Source of the DNA: Prevotellaceae bacterium
GTDB lineage: Bacteria; Bacteroidota; Bacteroidia; Bacteroidales; Bacteroidaceae
Direction of reading: 5' to 3'
DNA length: 64,000 nt
Assembly (NCBI GenBank): GCA_028726625.1
Contig: JAQYPT010000092.1
Coordinates: 1-64,000 of the forward strand
Numbering within the stretch: position 1 is the stretch's first letter; each line of letters starts with the position of its first letter. Made by a program: the position numbers and the translations under genes. The notes beneath the pieces were generated by a model. It was not told where the DNA came from, did no database searches, and worked only from the letters and a program-made list of their open reading frames with translations. Shown here one piece after another: positions 18,990 through 28,390 of this stretch.

Positions 18990-20150
18990 ATGAAAACAAA
19001 ATCATATCTCATCCTTTCGCTCATCGTCTTTCTGGCAGCTTGTGGCAAGCAAACTAAGGACGCTGGCGAACAAGAAAAACAGTCATCGGACAGCATGACA
19101 AAGGTGGAACTTACCGATGAACAGGTGAAAAAGTTAGGCATCAAGGTGGGGAACATCGCCGACACGATGCTCATCAGCAGCGTGGACGTCAATGGAAAGC
19201 TGGCCGTTGACCCACAGAGCGAGGCAACCATAACCCCGCAAATGGGCGGTAACGTCAAACAAATATTGGTTCATCAAGGGCAATCTGTGTCCAAAGGAAT
19301 GGTGGTGGCCTATCTGTCTCATCCTGATTTGGTAAACCTTCAGACGGATTATTTCTCGGCATTGAACCGACAGAGATACCTGAAAAAGGAGTTTGACCGC
19401 CAGACCATGATGCTGAACGAAGGTGTAGGAGCCGGCAAAGACTATGACCGCACGAAGTCGGAGCTGCAAACTGTGAGCGGTCAGGTGCAGATGCTTGCCG
19501 CACAACTCAAACAACTGGGCATCAGAACGTCTGCCCTTCGCAAGGGAAAACCTATGCTGGCCATCGCATTGACAAGTCCCATCAACGGAACGGTGGAACA
19601 AATCAACGTGCAAACGGGGCAATATGTTTCGCCCGAGATGGCCATGATGAAGATTGCCAACACCAGCAATATGTATGCAGAATTGCAGGTCTTTCAACGC
19701 GACGTGCCGAAAATAAAGGTGGGACAGGATGTGGCACTGAAGATTATTCATGCTGACGGAACCGCCTGCAAGGGAAAAGTGTACTCAATAGGCAAGACTT
19801 TCAGAGCCGAGACGCAAACGGTTGATGTGCGGGTTCGTTTGGATGGACAGCACACGGGACTGATTGTAGGGATGTATGTTCAGGCGAAGATTGCAACAAG
19901 CAGCGAAAGGACGAGGGCCGTTTCGTCTGATGCCATCGTTGAAGTGGATGGAAAATCCTATATCTTCACGGCGGAAAAGAAGGGGAACAACTGGCATTTT
20001 GTCCCCACGATGGTCAAGAAGGTGAAAGAAGAAGGCGACCTCGTGGCCATAGAGACCAAGGAGCCGGCAGATCGTCTTTCACGCATTGTGCAGTCGGGCG
20101 CTTACTACCTGCTTTCAGAGATGAAGAAAGACGAGACGGGAGAGGAATAA
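18990..20150 (+). CDS. RND efflux periplasmic adaptor subunit (CusB/CzcB-like)
   Basis: Lipoprotein signal FLAACGK; VKQILVHQGQSVSKGMVVAYLSHPDLVNLQTDY adaptor motif. Confidence 0.92.
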   Translation: MKTKSYLILSLIVFLAACGKQTKDAGEQEKQSSDSMTKVELTDEQVKKLGIKVGNIADTMLISSVDVNGKLAVDPQSEATITPQMGGNVKQILVHQGQSVSKGMVVAYLSHPDLVNLQTDYFSALNRQRYLKKEFDRQTMMLNEGVGAGKDYDRTKSELQTVSGQVQMLAAQLKQLGIRTSALRKGKPMLAIALTSPINGTVEQINVQTGQYVSPEMAMMKIANTSNMYAELQVFQRDVPKIKVGQDVALKIIHADGTACKGKVYSIGKTFRAETQTVDVRVRLDGQHTGLIVGMYVQAKIATSSERTRAVSSDAIVEVDGKSYIFTAEKKGNNWHFVPTMVKKVKEEGDLVAIETKEPADRLSRIVQSGAYYLLSEMKKDETGEE

Positions 20151-20167
20151 AACGTAACTAAAACGGA

Positions 20168-20213
20168 ATGGATGTTTGGTAGGCAGGAAATTGCCCGGCT
20201 ACCAAACATCCAT
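20168..20213. terminator. Hairpin between convergent genes
   Basis: ATGGATGTTTGGTAG ... CTACCAAACATCCAT, 15-bp perfect stem. Confidence 0.7.
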
Positions 20214-20253
20214 CATGTTTTCAATATCAAAAGAACAAAACCGTAGTTGATGT

Positions 20254-22407
20254 TTATCGACGACGGTCGGTCATGAAGAACTCCAGTGTGCCGCCGGCCA
20301 TGATGTCCTTGTAATCGATGTACAGCTTGTTGTAGGGTTTTCCGTTGAGCTTGATATGGCTGACATACACATTTTTCGGACTGTTGCCATGCGCCAGGAT
20401 GGTAAACGTCTTGCCATGGCTCACATTCACCTCAGCCTTGTCAAACAAAGGCGAGCCAAACATATACTTTCCGCCAGAGGGTTCCACCTGATAGATGCCC
20501 ATGGACGAAAGAATGTACCAGGCTGACATCTGTCCAACATCCTCGTTTCCGCTCAGACCATCGAAGTCGTTATGGTACATAGTCTTCAGCACCTCACGCA
20601 CCTTTTCAGCCGTCTTGTAGTGCTGGTTCACATAGTTGTACATATAAATAATGTGGTGGCTGGGTTCGTTGCCATGCGCATACTGGCCAATGAGTCCCGA
20701 GATGTCTGGCGAGGCATCGGCACCGAGGTCGCCAACGACCGTGAACAGCGAGTCAAGTTTAGTGACAAACGTCCGCTTACCGCCGAAAAGTTTGATCAAA
20801 CCAGGCACATCATGAGGCACAAGCCATGTGTATTGCCAGGCATTTCCCTCGGTATAGTCGTCGTTGCGGTGGGAGGAATGGAACGGATTGAACGGCTCAC
20901 GGAACTTACCATTGGCCACGCCGCGCATGAAACCGGTCTTCTTGTCAAAGTAATACTTATACGATTGACTGCGTTTCAGGAAGTAGCGATAATCTTTCTT
21001 GGCACCAACCAGCTTGGCTACCTTGGCCACAGAGGCGTCTGCCAAGGCGTATTCCAGACCCTTGGCGACTGTTTCGTAGGTAGAATCGCTGTTCCATGGA
21101 ATGTAACCATACTTCTTCAGGTTGTCCAGGGAGCGCTCATCGAGCATGGCAGAGGTGTGCATGGCCTTGTAAGCGGCCTGCTTGTCCACGTCAAATCCCT
21201 TGAGAACGATGTCGGCCAACACGGGAATGCCTGGGTTGCCCACCATACAGTCGGTTTCGTTACCAACGAGATGCCACACGGGCAACTTGCCTTGCTGCTC
21301 AAAGATGTGCAGGAAGGTCTGCGCGATGTCACGTTGTTTCTCGGGATGAATGATGGTCATCAGCGGATGAGCCGCACGGTAGGTGTCCCAAAGCGATATG
21401 GTGGTGTAGTTGGTAAAGTCGCCTTTGTGAATCTTTCCGTCACTACCACGGTACTCACCATTGATATCCGAGAAGATGGAAGGAGCCGTCATGGTGTGAA
21501 AGAGTGCCGTGTAGAAGATGGTTTTGTCATTGAGATCGGCGGTTTCTACCTTGATTTTGCCAAGTTCTTTGTTCCAGGCAGCATCGGCATTGTCGACAAC
21601 ACGGTCAAAATCCCAGTCCTTGATTTCGGTACGCAGGTTGGCTTTGGCATTGTCAACGCTCACGGCCGAGATGCCAACACGCGCCAACAGTGGCTTCATG
21701 TTCTGCCCTAAGGAGAAGACGCCCACGCTGTCGCCTTGCATTTCCTTGAGCTTCAAAGGCTGCGAAAACTCGGCAAAGAAATAAATGCGCTGGTCTTTTG
21801 CCCAGCCTTCTGAATAACGAAAACCACTCACCGTCGTGCTGTTTTCCTGCGTCAACTGGCATTTGGTCATCTTATCCCAACCAATGCCTTGTTTAAGATT
21901 AATCTTCAAGAGAGGCTCTTTACTGCTAAGCGGGAAAGTATAGCGATGCATACCGGCACGCTGGGTGGCCGTCAATTCCACCAGTATCTTGCTGTCGGCC
22001 AGGCGAACGGTGTAATAACCGGGACGCACATACTCGCCATCGTGCGAGAAACGCTCGGTATAGGTCTTGGCATCGAATGTTGGCAAGAAGGCAATGTCGC
22101 CCAAATCGCCAATGCCGGTACCACTCAAATGGGTGTGACTAAAGCCAATGATGAGCGAATCGCTGTAATGATAGCCCGAGCACCAGTCCCACCCACGGGT
22201 GATTTGTGTGGGCCCTAACTGCACGGCACCAAAGGGAACATTGGCACCGAGAAACACATGTCCGTGTCCACCCGTTCCGATGTAAGGATTGACATAGCGC
22301 GTCAATTGCGCTGAAACGTCTTGAGACTGAGCCATCATGCCATGTCCTGGTAAGAACAGGAGCGCTGTGGCAACGATGAAAGATTTGAACAATTTAGTAT
22401 AGGTCAT
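20254..22407 (-). CDS. GH92 family alpha-mannosidase
   Basis: VNPYIGTGGHGHVFLGANVPFGAVQLGP, GFSHTHLSGTGIGDLGDI, YTEGNAWQYTWLVPHD. Confidence 0.93.
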   Translation of the reverse strand: MTYTKLFKSFIVATALLFLPGHGMMAQSQDVSAQLTRYVNPYIGTGGHGHVFLGANVPFGAVQLGPTQITRGWDWCSGYHYSDSLIIGFSHTHLSGTGIGDLGDIAFLPTFDAKTYTERFSHDGEYVRPGYYTVRLADSKILVELTATQRAGMHRYTFPLSSKEPLLKINLKQGIGWDKMTKCQLTQENSTTVSGFRYSEGWAKDQRIYFFAEFSQPLKLKEMQGDSVGVFSLGQNMKPLLARVGISAVSVDNAKANLRTEIKDWDFDRVVDNADAAWNKELGKIKVETADLNDKTIFYTALFHTMTAPSIFSDINGEYRGSDGKIHKGDFTNYTTISLWDTYRAAHPLMTIIHPEKQRDIAQTFLHIFEQQGKLPVWHLVGNETDCMVGNPGIPVLADIVLKGFDVDKQAAYKAMHTSAMLDERSLDNLKKYGYIPWNSDSTYETVAKGLEYALADASVAKVAKLVGAKKDYRYFLKRSQSYKYYFDKKTGFMRGVANGKFREPFNPFHSSHRNDDYTEGNAWQYTWLVPHDVPGLIKLFGGKRTFVTKLDSLFTVVGDLGADASPDISGLIGQYAHGNEPSHHIIYMYNYVNQHYKTAEKVREVLKTMYHNDFDGLSGNEDVGQMSAWYILSSMGIYQVEPSGGKYMFGSPLFDKAEVNVSHGKTFTILAHGNSPKNVYVSHIKLNGKPYNKLYIDYKDIMAGGTLEFFMTDRRR

Positions 22408-22489
22408 AAAATGTATTGATTAAAGTTTCTATGAATGTACTCCGTTCTATCTTGCAGTGGAGCGAAGATGATGATGAGAATTTGCGGCG

Positions 22490-22926
22490 TTACCGTTTAT
22501 CTTGTTTCAGGAAATGGAACGAACCGTTGACCAAACTGAAGCCACGATCGGTATGACGGAGCTTCACCAAGGCTACCTTTCGGGGTGTTGGCTGGGCGTT
22601 GCTGCGGTGAGTATGCAAGACATACTGCCACTCGCCGGCCGCATTCTTGAACTAATCGCCCCGCCAAAATTGAAGTACACTTTCTCGTTGGCGCGGATGG
22701 TCACGGTAATCACTTCATCTTCTCCGTTGCGACTCACCGTCTTGGTGAGGGTTAAAGGCAATGGAGCAGAGGCCTCGAGCTTCCCATTGTGATCGGTTAG
22801 GGTATAAGTAACGGCCTTGTTTCCCGGTTGTTTCAAACTGATATGACTCTCCACATCTGCAGCATAGGTCATTTGTGATGCCAAAAGGGCACAGGTCAAG
22901 AGTAAACTCTTCAATGATTTCTTCAT
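22490..22926 (-). pseudogene. Frameshifted exported protein (possible pseudogene)
   Basis: MKKSLKSLLLTCALLASQMTYA signal peptide and intact frame to ...KVYFNFGG; protein-like continuation (FKNAAGEWQYVLHTHRSNAQPTPRKVALVKLRHTDRGFSLVNGSFHFLKQDKR*) is in another frame. Confidence 0.5.
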
Positions 22927-23013
22927 AAAAATGATTACTAATCGTTCAATAACCAGTTTAATTTTCTGCAAAGATAATCATTTCAGCACACTTATAAGAA
23001 TGTAAAAAACAAA

Positions 23014-23040
23014 AAAGGAGGGTTTCTCACTCCCTCCTTT
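23014..23040 (-). terminator. Rho-independent terminator downstream of SusD relic
   Basis: Minus strand AAAGGAGGG agtgagaaa CCCTCCTTTTTT. Confidence 0.7.
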
Positions 23041-23071
23041 CTCAATGATTGTAAATTCCTTCAACCCCAGG

Positions 23072-23181
23072 TTAGTATTGATAACCCTCTGTTGGTTTCA
23101 ATTTAGGATTACGATTAGAGATAGGCCATACCAAGTCTGAATGCTTGAATGATAATCTCATCAATTGCGCCAAATATAGTT
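23072..23181 (-). pseudogene. SusD/RagB C-terminal relic
   Basis: Minus-strand translation AQLMRLSFKHSDLVWPISNRNPKLKPTEGYQY*, the canonical SusD C-terminal ..LWPIP..E...NP.L....GY tail. Confidence 0.7.
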
Positions 23182-23248
23182 TTTTTGTATAGATTTTCCT
23201 TAATTTAACCATTTAATAAGGTTTCATTTCAGCGCGCCACACCGGTAT

Positions 23249-23640
23249 GAATTTTCTTGACAACCTACTGCTTCATATTTCGCTTATTTCAAAACAGATC
23301 TGCCTTGTGTCGCAATTTTTCCCTACAAACGCTATATTTCTATGTTGTTCATTATGAATGGTTTACGTCTGTGGCATCGCTGCGTATAGCAATCTAACAT
23401 GCCTTTGTAGGTTAAAAGCATTGCTTCAAGGGTGCAATTTGCATGCTTTTGCCTGGTTAAACCTTATCTATTGCCACCCTAAATGATGCTTTTAAGCGAT
23501 AAAAAACAAGAATTTGGGGGTAAAAATCTATTTTGCTTTCCAATTTACCTCCTGTTTGTCGCCTGTTTGCCTATTAATTTTTTCTAGATTGAAAGATTCA
23601 ATGTGCCGTTTTTGGGGCGTTTATTGGTAAAAAAAGCGCA
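23249..23640 (+). repeat. ~400-bp dispersed non-coding repeat, copy 2
   Basis: Six collinear conserved blocks shared with 3856-4252 and 32591-32993. Confidence 0.85.
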
Positions 23641-23825
23641 CAATAGCTTCAATTTCTGTCTATGTATTTTCTATCCGAATGCCTTCCGTCTATCCTTGGT
23701 TTTCACAAACGGAGCGCTGGGGTGGACATAGCCTATCAAATAGAAAAGTGGGGCTTTTATTTGGGTCGAACTAATAAAATGTTTATCTTTGCACACCCAC
23801 ACAATGCTGCGGCAAACGCAGATTC

Positions 23826-23897
23826 GCTCCCATAGTTAAATGGATAGAACGTAGGTTTCCTAAACCTTTGATCCGGGTTCGATTCCCGGTGGGAGTA
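23826..23897 (+). tRNA. tRNA-Arg (CCT anticodon)
   Basis: GCTCCCA acceptor, TTCCTAA anticodon loop, CCGGGTTCGATTCCCGG T-arm. Confidence 0.92.
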
Positions 23898-24185
23898 CTT
23901 TTCGCAAACTATCAACGCCAACCTGCCGTGCGTGTAACCTTTTTTCGCCTTGCTAAAAGTTACAATTTGATAGTTTGGTTGTTCAAAATAGCGGCACACC
24001 TGCTGGCATTCCCTTTTACTTATTTGTTTTCTTCTGTTTCAAAAAGGATGTTACGCCTGGCTTTTCAAAGGCTTGTTATCCGTCCAAGCACCCAAACTGT
24101 TAAACTTTCTTAATAAATGGGGGGGGTAAAAATATTACATATATTCTCAATACTTTTGCAAAGTTTAAAACTCAAATAAGACTCA

Positions 24186-26510
24186 ATGATGAAAAGAAAA
24201 CATTTACACACGTTACTAATCATGTGTATTGCATTATTGTGCGCTGTCACAGTCAAGGCTGGTGACAACAAGTGGACACTGAATGCAAACCAAACCGAGT
24301 GGCTGTACACCTACACAACCGATCGCTATCCCACCACCTTTTTAGTGAATGGCTACAGTTACAATGGTTATGCCCAAGGAAAGATAACCTTCTCGTTCCG
24401 CAACACACGCGTGACCGATCGCATCGCAAATGCAGGGTGGGCTGATTTTGGTATGCGCATCGGAACAGCAGGCGATACAGATCCAGGATCTACCATACCC
24501 ACATACCAATCCTCAGGTACAGTTCAAGTTTCTTTGTATTATGCAAACGGAAACTACGCTGGCGATGTGTCATATCAGGCAAACGCTTTTCCCCACTTTC
24601 ACTACTACAATTCACACCTTGAAGATGATGGCACTGTGAAACTCAATGACGAACCCGTTTTACCTTATGGATTTTGGTGGAATCTTGACTTGCAGCGCAG
24701 CATCAAGATATTTTTCCAAAGACCCAATGGCGAAATACTCGAGACACTGCGTATTCGCCATCCGTTGGACGAGCAAGCCAAATGCTATAGTACCACAGAG
24801 GGTAACGTACGCAACTACCGTACCAACCTATGGAACAGGTTTGACGCTAATAACCGTCAACAAAACAAAAGCGTGAACTATATGGTGGACCGTGGTGACG
24901 GAACCTATCTACTGAACCCTGTCTGGGATGAGTTTTTCACACAAAATAGCAATGGCACGCTCATTGCCAAGAACAAGTACAAGCCAAACGCACTTGACTG
25001 GACTGGGAAAGTAAGCAGTACGACCGTTGTCACGGCACCTCTTAATCCACAAACACAGAAGTATGAATTGACACTCGGTTGCAGCATGCCGCTCAATCTT
25101 TTCAAAGACAAAGACAACGATAAGTTACATTCTCTCGCACAAGCCATTGTTAGAGCAGAAACTGGGAGCATCGTTGAGATGAGCTACAAATACTACGACT
25201 TCGTTGACAATCAAATACATCACACAACATGGGACTGGGGATGCGTGGCCGGCGTTGGCATTGACGACAAAACCGAGGGTAATACCGCCTATGGAACAGT
25301 TCATCCCAATGGGCGCGTAGACTTCCTCAAACGTATCGGAAATGGTGGATGGGTCAAGCTGGAGGCACCTATTCAACTCAACCAGGCATCTGCCGACATG
25401 ACCGACATTGAAGCACGCGTATGGATTGTGCTTACATCTGACAAGCCTTTCGAAGTAAGTGACGTGTTCTTGCTCTGGAGACCAGACCAACCAGGCTTCT
25501 ACCAGACATCGGCCAACAGACTCCAATTCACCGAAGCAGATAAGGATATTGATGAGTCATGGATAGACCTGTCAGCTGAAAACAAGTTCAGCCTCTTCGA
25601 CCGTGGTGCCAACCTCAATCGAGTAGTTAAGGTAAATCCCGCAACAACATTGGGACATGCGGGGCACGAACACCCCTGCAATGTGGTTATAAACGGTAGA
25701 ACTCCATTGCTCTATCTCACCGACAAAGGCGTGCGCCAAACTGACAGCAATGACGAGCACTGCTTTGTACATACAGGAGCATGGCTCAATGACAACAAGG
25801 AACAATACATGAAGAGCGGCTATACCTTTGGTGTAAACGAAACCTTTACGGCTGAAAAGGTTTGGTTTGACCGCAACTTTGCTTATAAGACAGATGCCAA
25901 CGGTAAGTCTTACAGCATGTCTACCATCTGCCTGCCCTTCGCGATGGATGCAACAGACCTGTACAAATTTAACGTAACAAAGGCGTATGAGTTCATGAAT
26001 GCCAATGACAACAAGGCTACATTTAAAGAGGTTACATCAACCGAAGCTGACAAACCTTATCTGATAGAACCGAGCGAAGCCATCACCACAGCCAACGAAA
26101 CGCCTATCGAGTTTGTCAACAAGCAAATCCCAGCCAGCAACATTGCCACAGGCGACTTCATCGGTACCTACCAATATCGCAACTTACCAGCCAAAGACGG
26201 AGAATACACGAATTACATTTTCGGTTTCAATACACAGAAATTCAATTATGTGAAGTCTACAGGTGCTTCGTTCAAGCCTTTCCGTGCCTACCTGCGCTCC
26301 AAGCAATCGGCTGGCAGCATGGCGAAGAGTATCGAATTCAGGATTTGGGATGGATCGGTGACGGGTATTGAGCAAATCGATGCTAAGGATAACACACCAT
26401 CACATGCACCCATCTACACCATCGACGGACGCATGGTTAGCCCAACGGGAAATCTACAACTCCTCCCTCAAGGCATCTACATTCAGAACGGAAAGAAAAT
26501 CATTAAATAA
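24186..26510 (+). CDS. Large exported hypothetical protein with C-terminal IYTIDGRMV..LPQGIYIQNGKKIIK tail
   Basis: Signal peptide MMKRKHLHTLLIMCIALLCAVTVKA; T9SS-like/Prevotella surface-protein type C-terminal tail. Confidence 0.75.
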   Translation: MMKRKHLHTLLIMCIALLCAVTVKAGDNKWTLNANQTEWLYTYTTDRYPTTFLVNGYSYNGYAQGKITFSFRNTRVTDRIANAGWADFGMRIGTAGDTDPGSTIPTYQSSGTVQVSLYYANGNYAGDVSYQANAFPHFHYYNSHLEDDGTVKLNDEPVLPYGFWWNLDLQRSIKIFFQRPNGEILETLRIRHPLDEQAKCYSTTEGNVRNYRTNLWNRFDANNRQQNKSVNYMVDRGDGTYLLNPVWDEFFTQNSNGTLIAKNKYKPNALDWTGKVSSTTVVTAPLNPQTQKYELTLGCSMPLNLFKDKDNDKLHSLAQAIVRAETGSIVEMSYKYYDFVDNQIHHTTWDWGCVAGVGIDDKTEGNTAYGTVHPNGRVDFLKRIGNGGWVKLEAPIQLNQASADMTDIEARVWIVLTSDKPFEVSDVFLLWRPDQPGFYQTSANRLQFTEADKDIDESWIDLSAENKFSLFDRGANLNRVVKVNPATTLGHAGHEHPCNVVINGRTPLLYLTDKGVRQTDSNDEHCFVHTGAWLNDNKEQYMKSGYTFGVNETFTAEKVWFDRNFAYKTDANGKSYSMSTICLPFAMDATDLYKFNVTKAYEFMNANDNKATFKEVTSTEADKPYLIEPSEAITTANETPIEFVNKQIPASNIATGDFIGTYQYRNLPAKDGEYTNYIFGFNTQKFNYVKSTGASFKPFRAYLRSKQSAGSMAKSIEFRIWDGSVTGIEQIDAKDNTPSHAPIYTIDGRMVSPTGNLQLLPQGIYIQNGKKIIK

Positions 26511-26518
26511 GCAAACAA

Positions 26519-26695
26519 ATGAAGAAGATATATCAACAGCCCCTCATCGACATAATTAAAATCAACGCCGAAGACCTATTGAAGGATGTAGTCGCATCAG
26601 ACGAAGACGATGCAGCAGGAGCCAAGAAGGCCGACTTCGACTACTCGGATGACGAAGACTGGGAGCAGAATCGGTGGTATGATGGTGGAAGATAA
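26519..26695 (+). CDS. Small acidic peptide (58 aa), MKKIYQQPLIDIIKINAEDLLKDVVASDEDDAAGAKKADFDYSDDEDWEQNRWYDGGR
   Basis: Below the ORF-track threshold; starts 8 nt after the upstream stop; N-terminus matches the 46178-46402 peptide; followed by a terminator. Confidence 0.7.
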   Translation: MKKIYQQPLIDIIKINAEDLLKDVVASDEDDAAGAKKADFDYSDDEDWEQNRWYDGGR

Positions 26696-26743
26696 ATACG
26701 TGCGTGGTGCCTGACAGAAGGTAAATCCACACACATCCATCAA

Positions 26744-26782
26744 GTAGGAGGTAAACGTTCATCAGCAGCGTTTACCTCCTAC
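26744..26782 (+). terminator. Terminator hairpin after small acidic peptide
   Basis: GTAGGAGGTAAACG ... CGTTTACCTCCTAC then T-rich. Confidence 0.75.
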
Positions 26783-26905
26783 TTTCATTTTTACCCAGCA
26801 ATCTCTTTTTGTGTTATCAACATGCTGCGTAGAAAATTCATGTTGCACATTTCAATAAAAAACGCGATATATAACCAGTGAGAATAATAACGATATATAT
26901 ATAAT

Positions 26906-26942
26906 GAGGGTGTACCATAAAGATGAATTGTGACACACCCTC
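26906..26942. terminator. Hairpin between convergent genes
   Basis: GAGGGTGT ... ACACCCTC. Confidence 0.4.
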
Positions 26943-27048
26943 CTACAATATTTTTTGCACAGGAAACTTATGGAAGAATCGCACCTGTGAAAGTACAAAT
27001 CAAGGAAAAATGCGCTACAAGTTCAGTAGCGATCCAACCTCAACTTGC

Positions 27049-28371
27049 TTAAAATTGTACCTCTATAATCTTATCAATGCAATCCTTCGACAATGCTGTT
27101 GGCAAGGTAAGCACCACACCTGTTTGGCATCTTTCCACCTTTACTGGCTGCTTAGTGTCATAAACAAAGGCTTTCTTGATGCGCTGTTTGCCGACGGGCA
27201 ATAGCAAACTACGGTCGTGCAGATTCAGGATATGCACAAAGAGACGATTGTTTTTCTGCGTGGTAACGCCCCAATCGTGAGGCTTCACCATGCCCCCTCG
27301 AGTGCCATATATCGTTTCTCCATACAATTTCATCCACTGTCCAACCTTCTGCAAGCGTTCCAAAGCCACGGCAGGGAGCTCACCATCGGGCTGTGGCCCA
27401 ATGTTCATCAACAGGTTAGCGTTCATTCCAGCCGCCTTGACAATGTAACGTATCAAGGTGGTGTCCGACTTATAGTCCTGGTCGGTAATCTTATATCCCC
27501 ACATGCCATTCATAGTTTCGCATGTTTCCAACGGCAACCTACTGATATCTTGTCCCGACAAACCAGCATTGTTCTCACCAGGTAAATCCCGTTCGAATAT
27601 CTGAATGTCCTCGCCTTGGAAAGGAATGGTGTGATGATTGTTACCCACCAAGCACGCAGGTTGTAAGCGATGAATGAGCTGATATTGCTCTTCCAGTTGC
27701 CAATCGAAATCGGGTTGCTGATCCCACCAACCGTCAAACCATATCGCACCTATCTTTCCATAGTTGGTTAACAGTTCGGTAAGTTGGTTGTTCATAAACG
27801 CATAATAATGCTGCCAATTGCCTTGAGGGTTGGGACGCCCTGTCCCTCGTCCTGTTCTTCCCCACACTGCATCCTCTCTGTACCAGTCAATATGCGAATA
27901 ATACAGATGCAATCGGATGCCCTGCTTATGACATTCGTCTGCCAACTCCTTCAAGATGTCGCGCTTGAAGGGGGTTGCATCCACGATATTATAGTCAGAA
28001 TACTGGGTCTTGAACATAGAGAATCCCTCATGATGACGGGTAGTAAAGCAAATATACTTCGCCCCCGATGCCTTGATAGCCGATACCCAAGCAGCTGCAT
28101 TGAACCGAGAAGGATAAAAACCTCCTGCTAGTTTAGCATACTCTTTGTAGTTCAAATTCTTGTTGGTCATGGTCCACTCGCCCGTTGCCAACATGCTATA
28201 CAAGCCCCAATGCAGGAAAATACCAAACTTAGCATCTTGAAACGCTTGGCGCGAAGCCACATTCGCTGCCGTAGGTTGATAATCGTGAGCTTTCGTTGAC
28301 GTAGTTACTGATTGTGCGAAAGCTGATACTGACAAGCACAAAGCCAGTGCCAAGGAAAATAATTGATTCAT
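27049..28371 (-). CDS. GH29 family alpha-L-fucosidase
   Basis: FQDAKFGIFLHWGLYS, YICFTTRHHEGFSMF, IGAIWFDGWWDQ, MNANLLMNIGPQPDGELP. Confidence 0.93.
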   Translation of the reverse strand: MNQLFSLALALCLSVSAFAQSVTTSTKAHDYQPTAANVASRQAFQDAKFGIFLHWGLYSMLATGEWTMTNKNLNYKEYAKLAGGFYPSRFNAAAWVSAIKASGAKYICFTTRHHEGFSMFKTQYSDYNIVDATPFKRDILKELADECHKQGIRLHLYYSHIDWYREDAVWGRTGRGTGRPNPQGNWQHYYAFMNNQLTELLTNYGKIGAIWFDGWWDQQPDFDWQLEEQYQLIHRLQPACLVGNNHHTIPFQGEDIQIFERDLPGENNAGLSGQDISRLPLETCETMNGMWGYKITDQDYKSDTTLIRYIVKAAGMNANLLMNIGPQPDGELPAVALERLQKVGQWMKLYGETIYGTRGGMVKPHDWGVTTQKNNRLFVHILNLHDRSLLLPVGKQRIKKAFVYDTKQPVKVERCQTGVVLTLPTALSKDCIDKIIEVQF

Positions 28372-28390
28372 ATATTAGAATTTCACCTGG

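Noticed and set aside
20572-21711. 379-aa plus-strand ORF
   Set aside because: Antisense to GH92 gene; no domain-like sequence.
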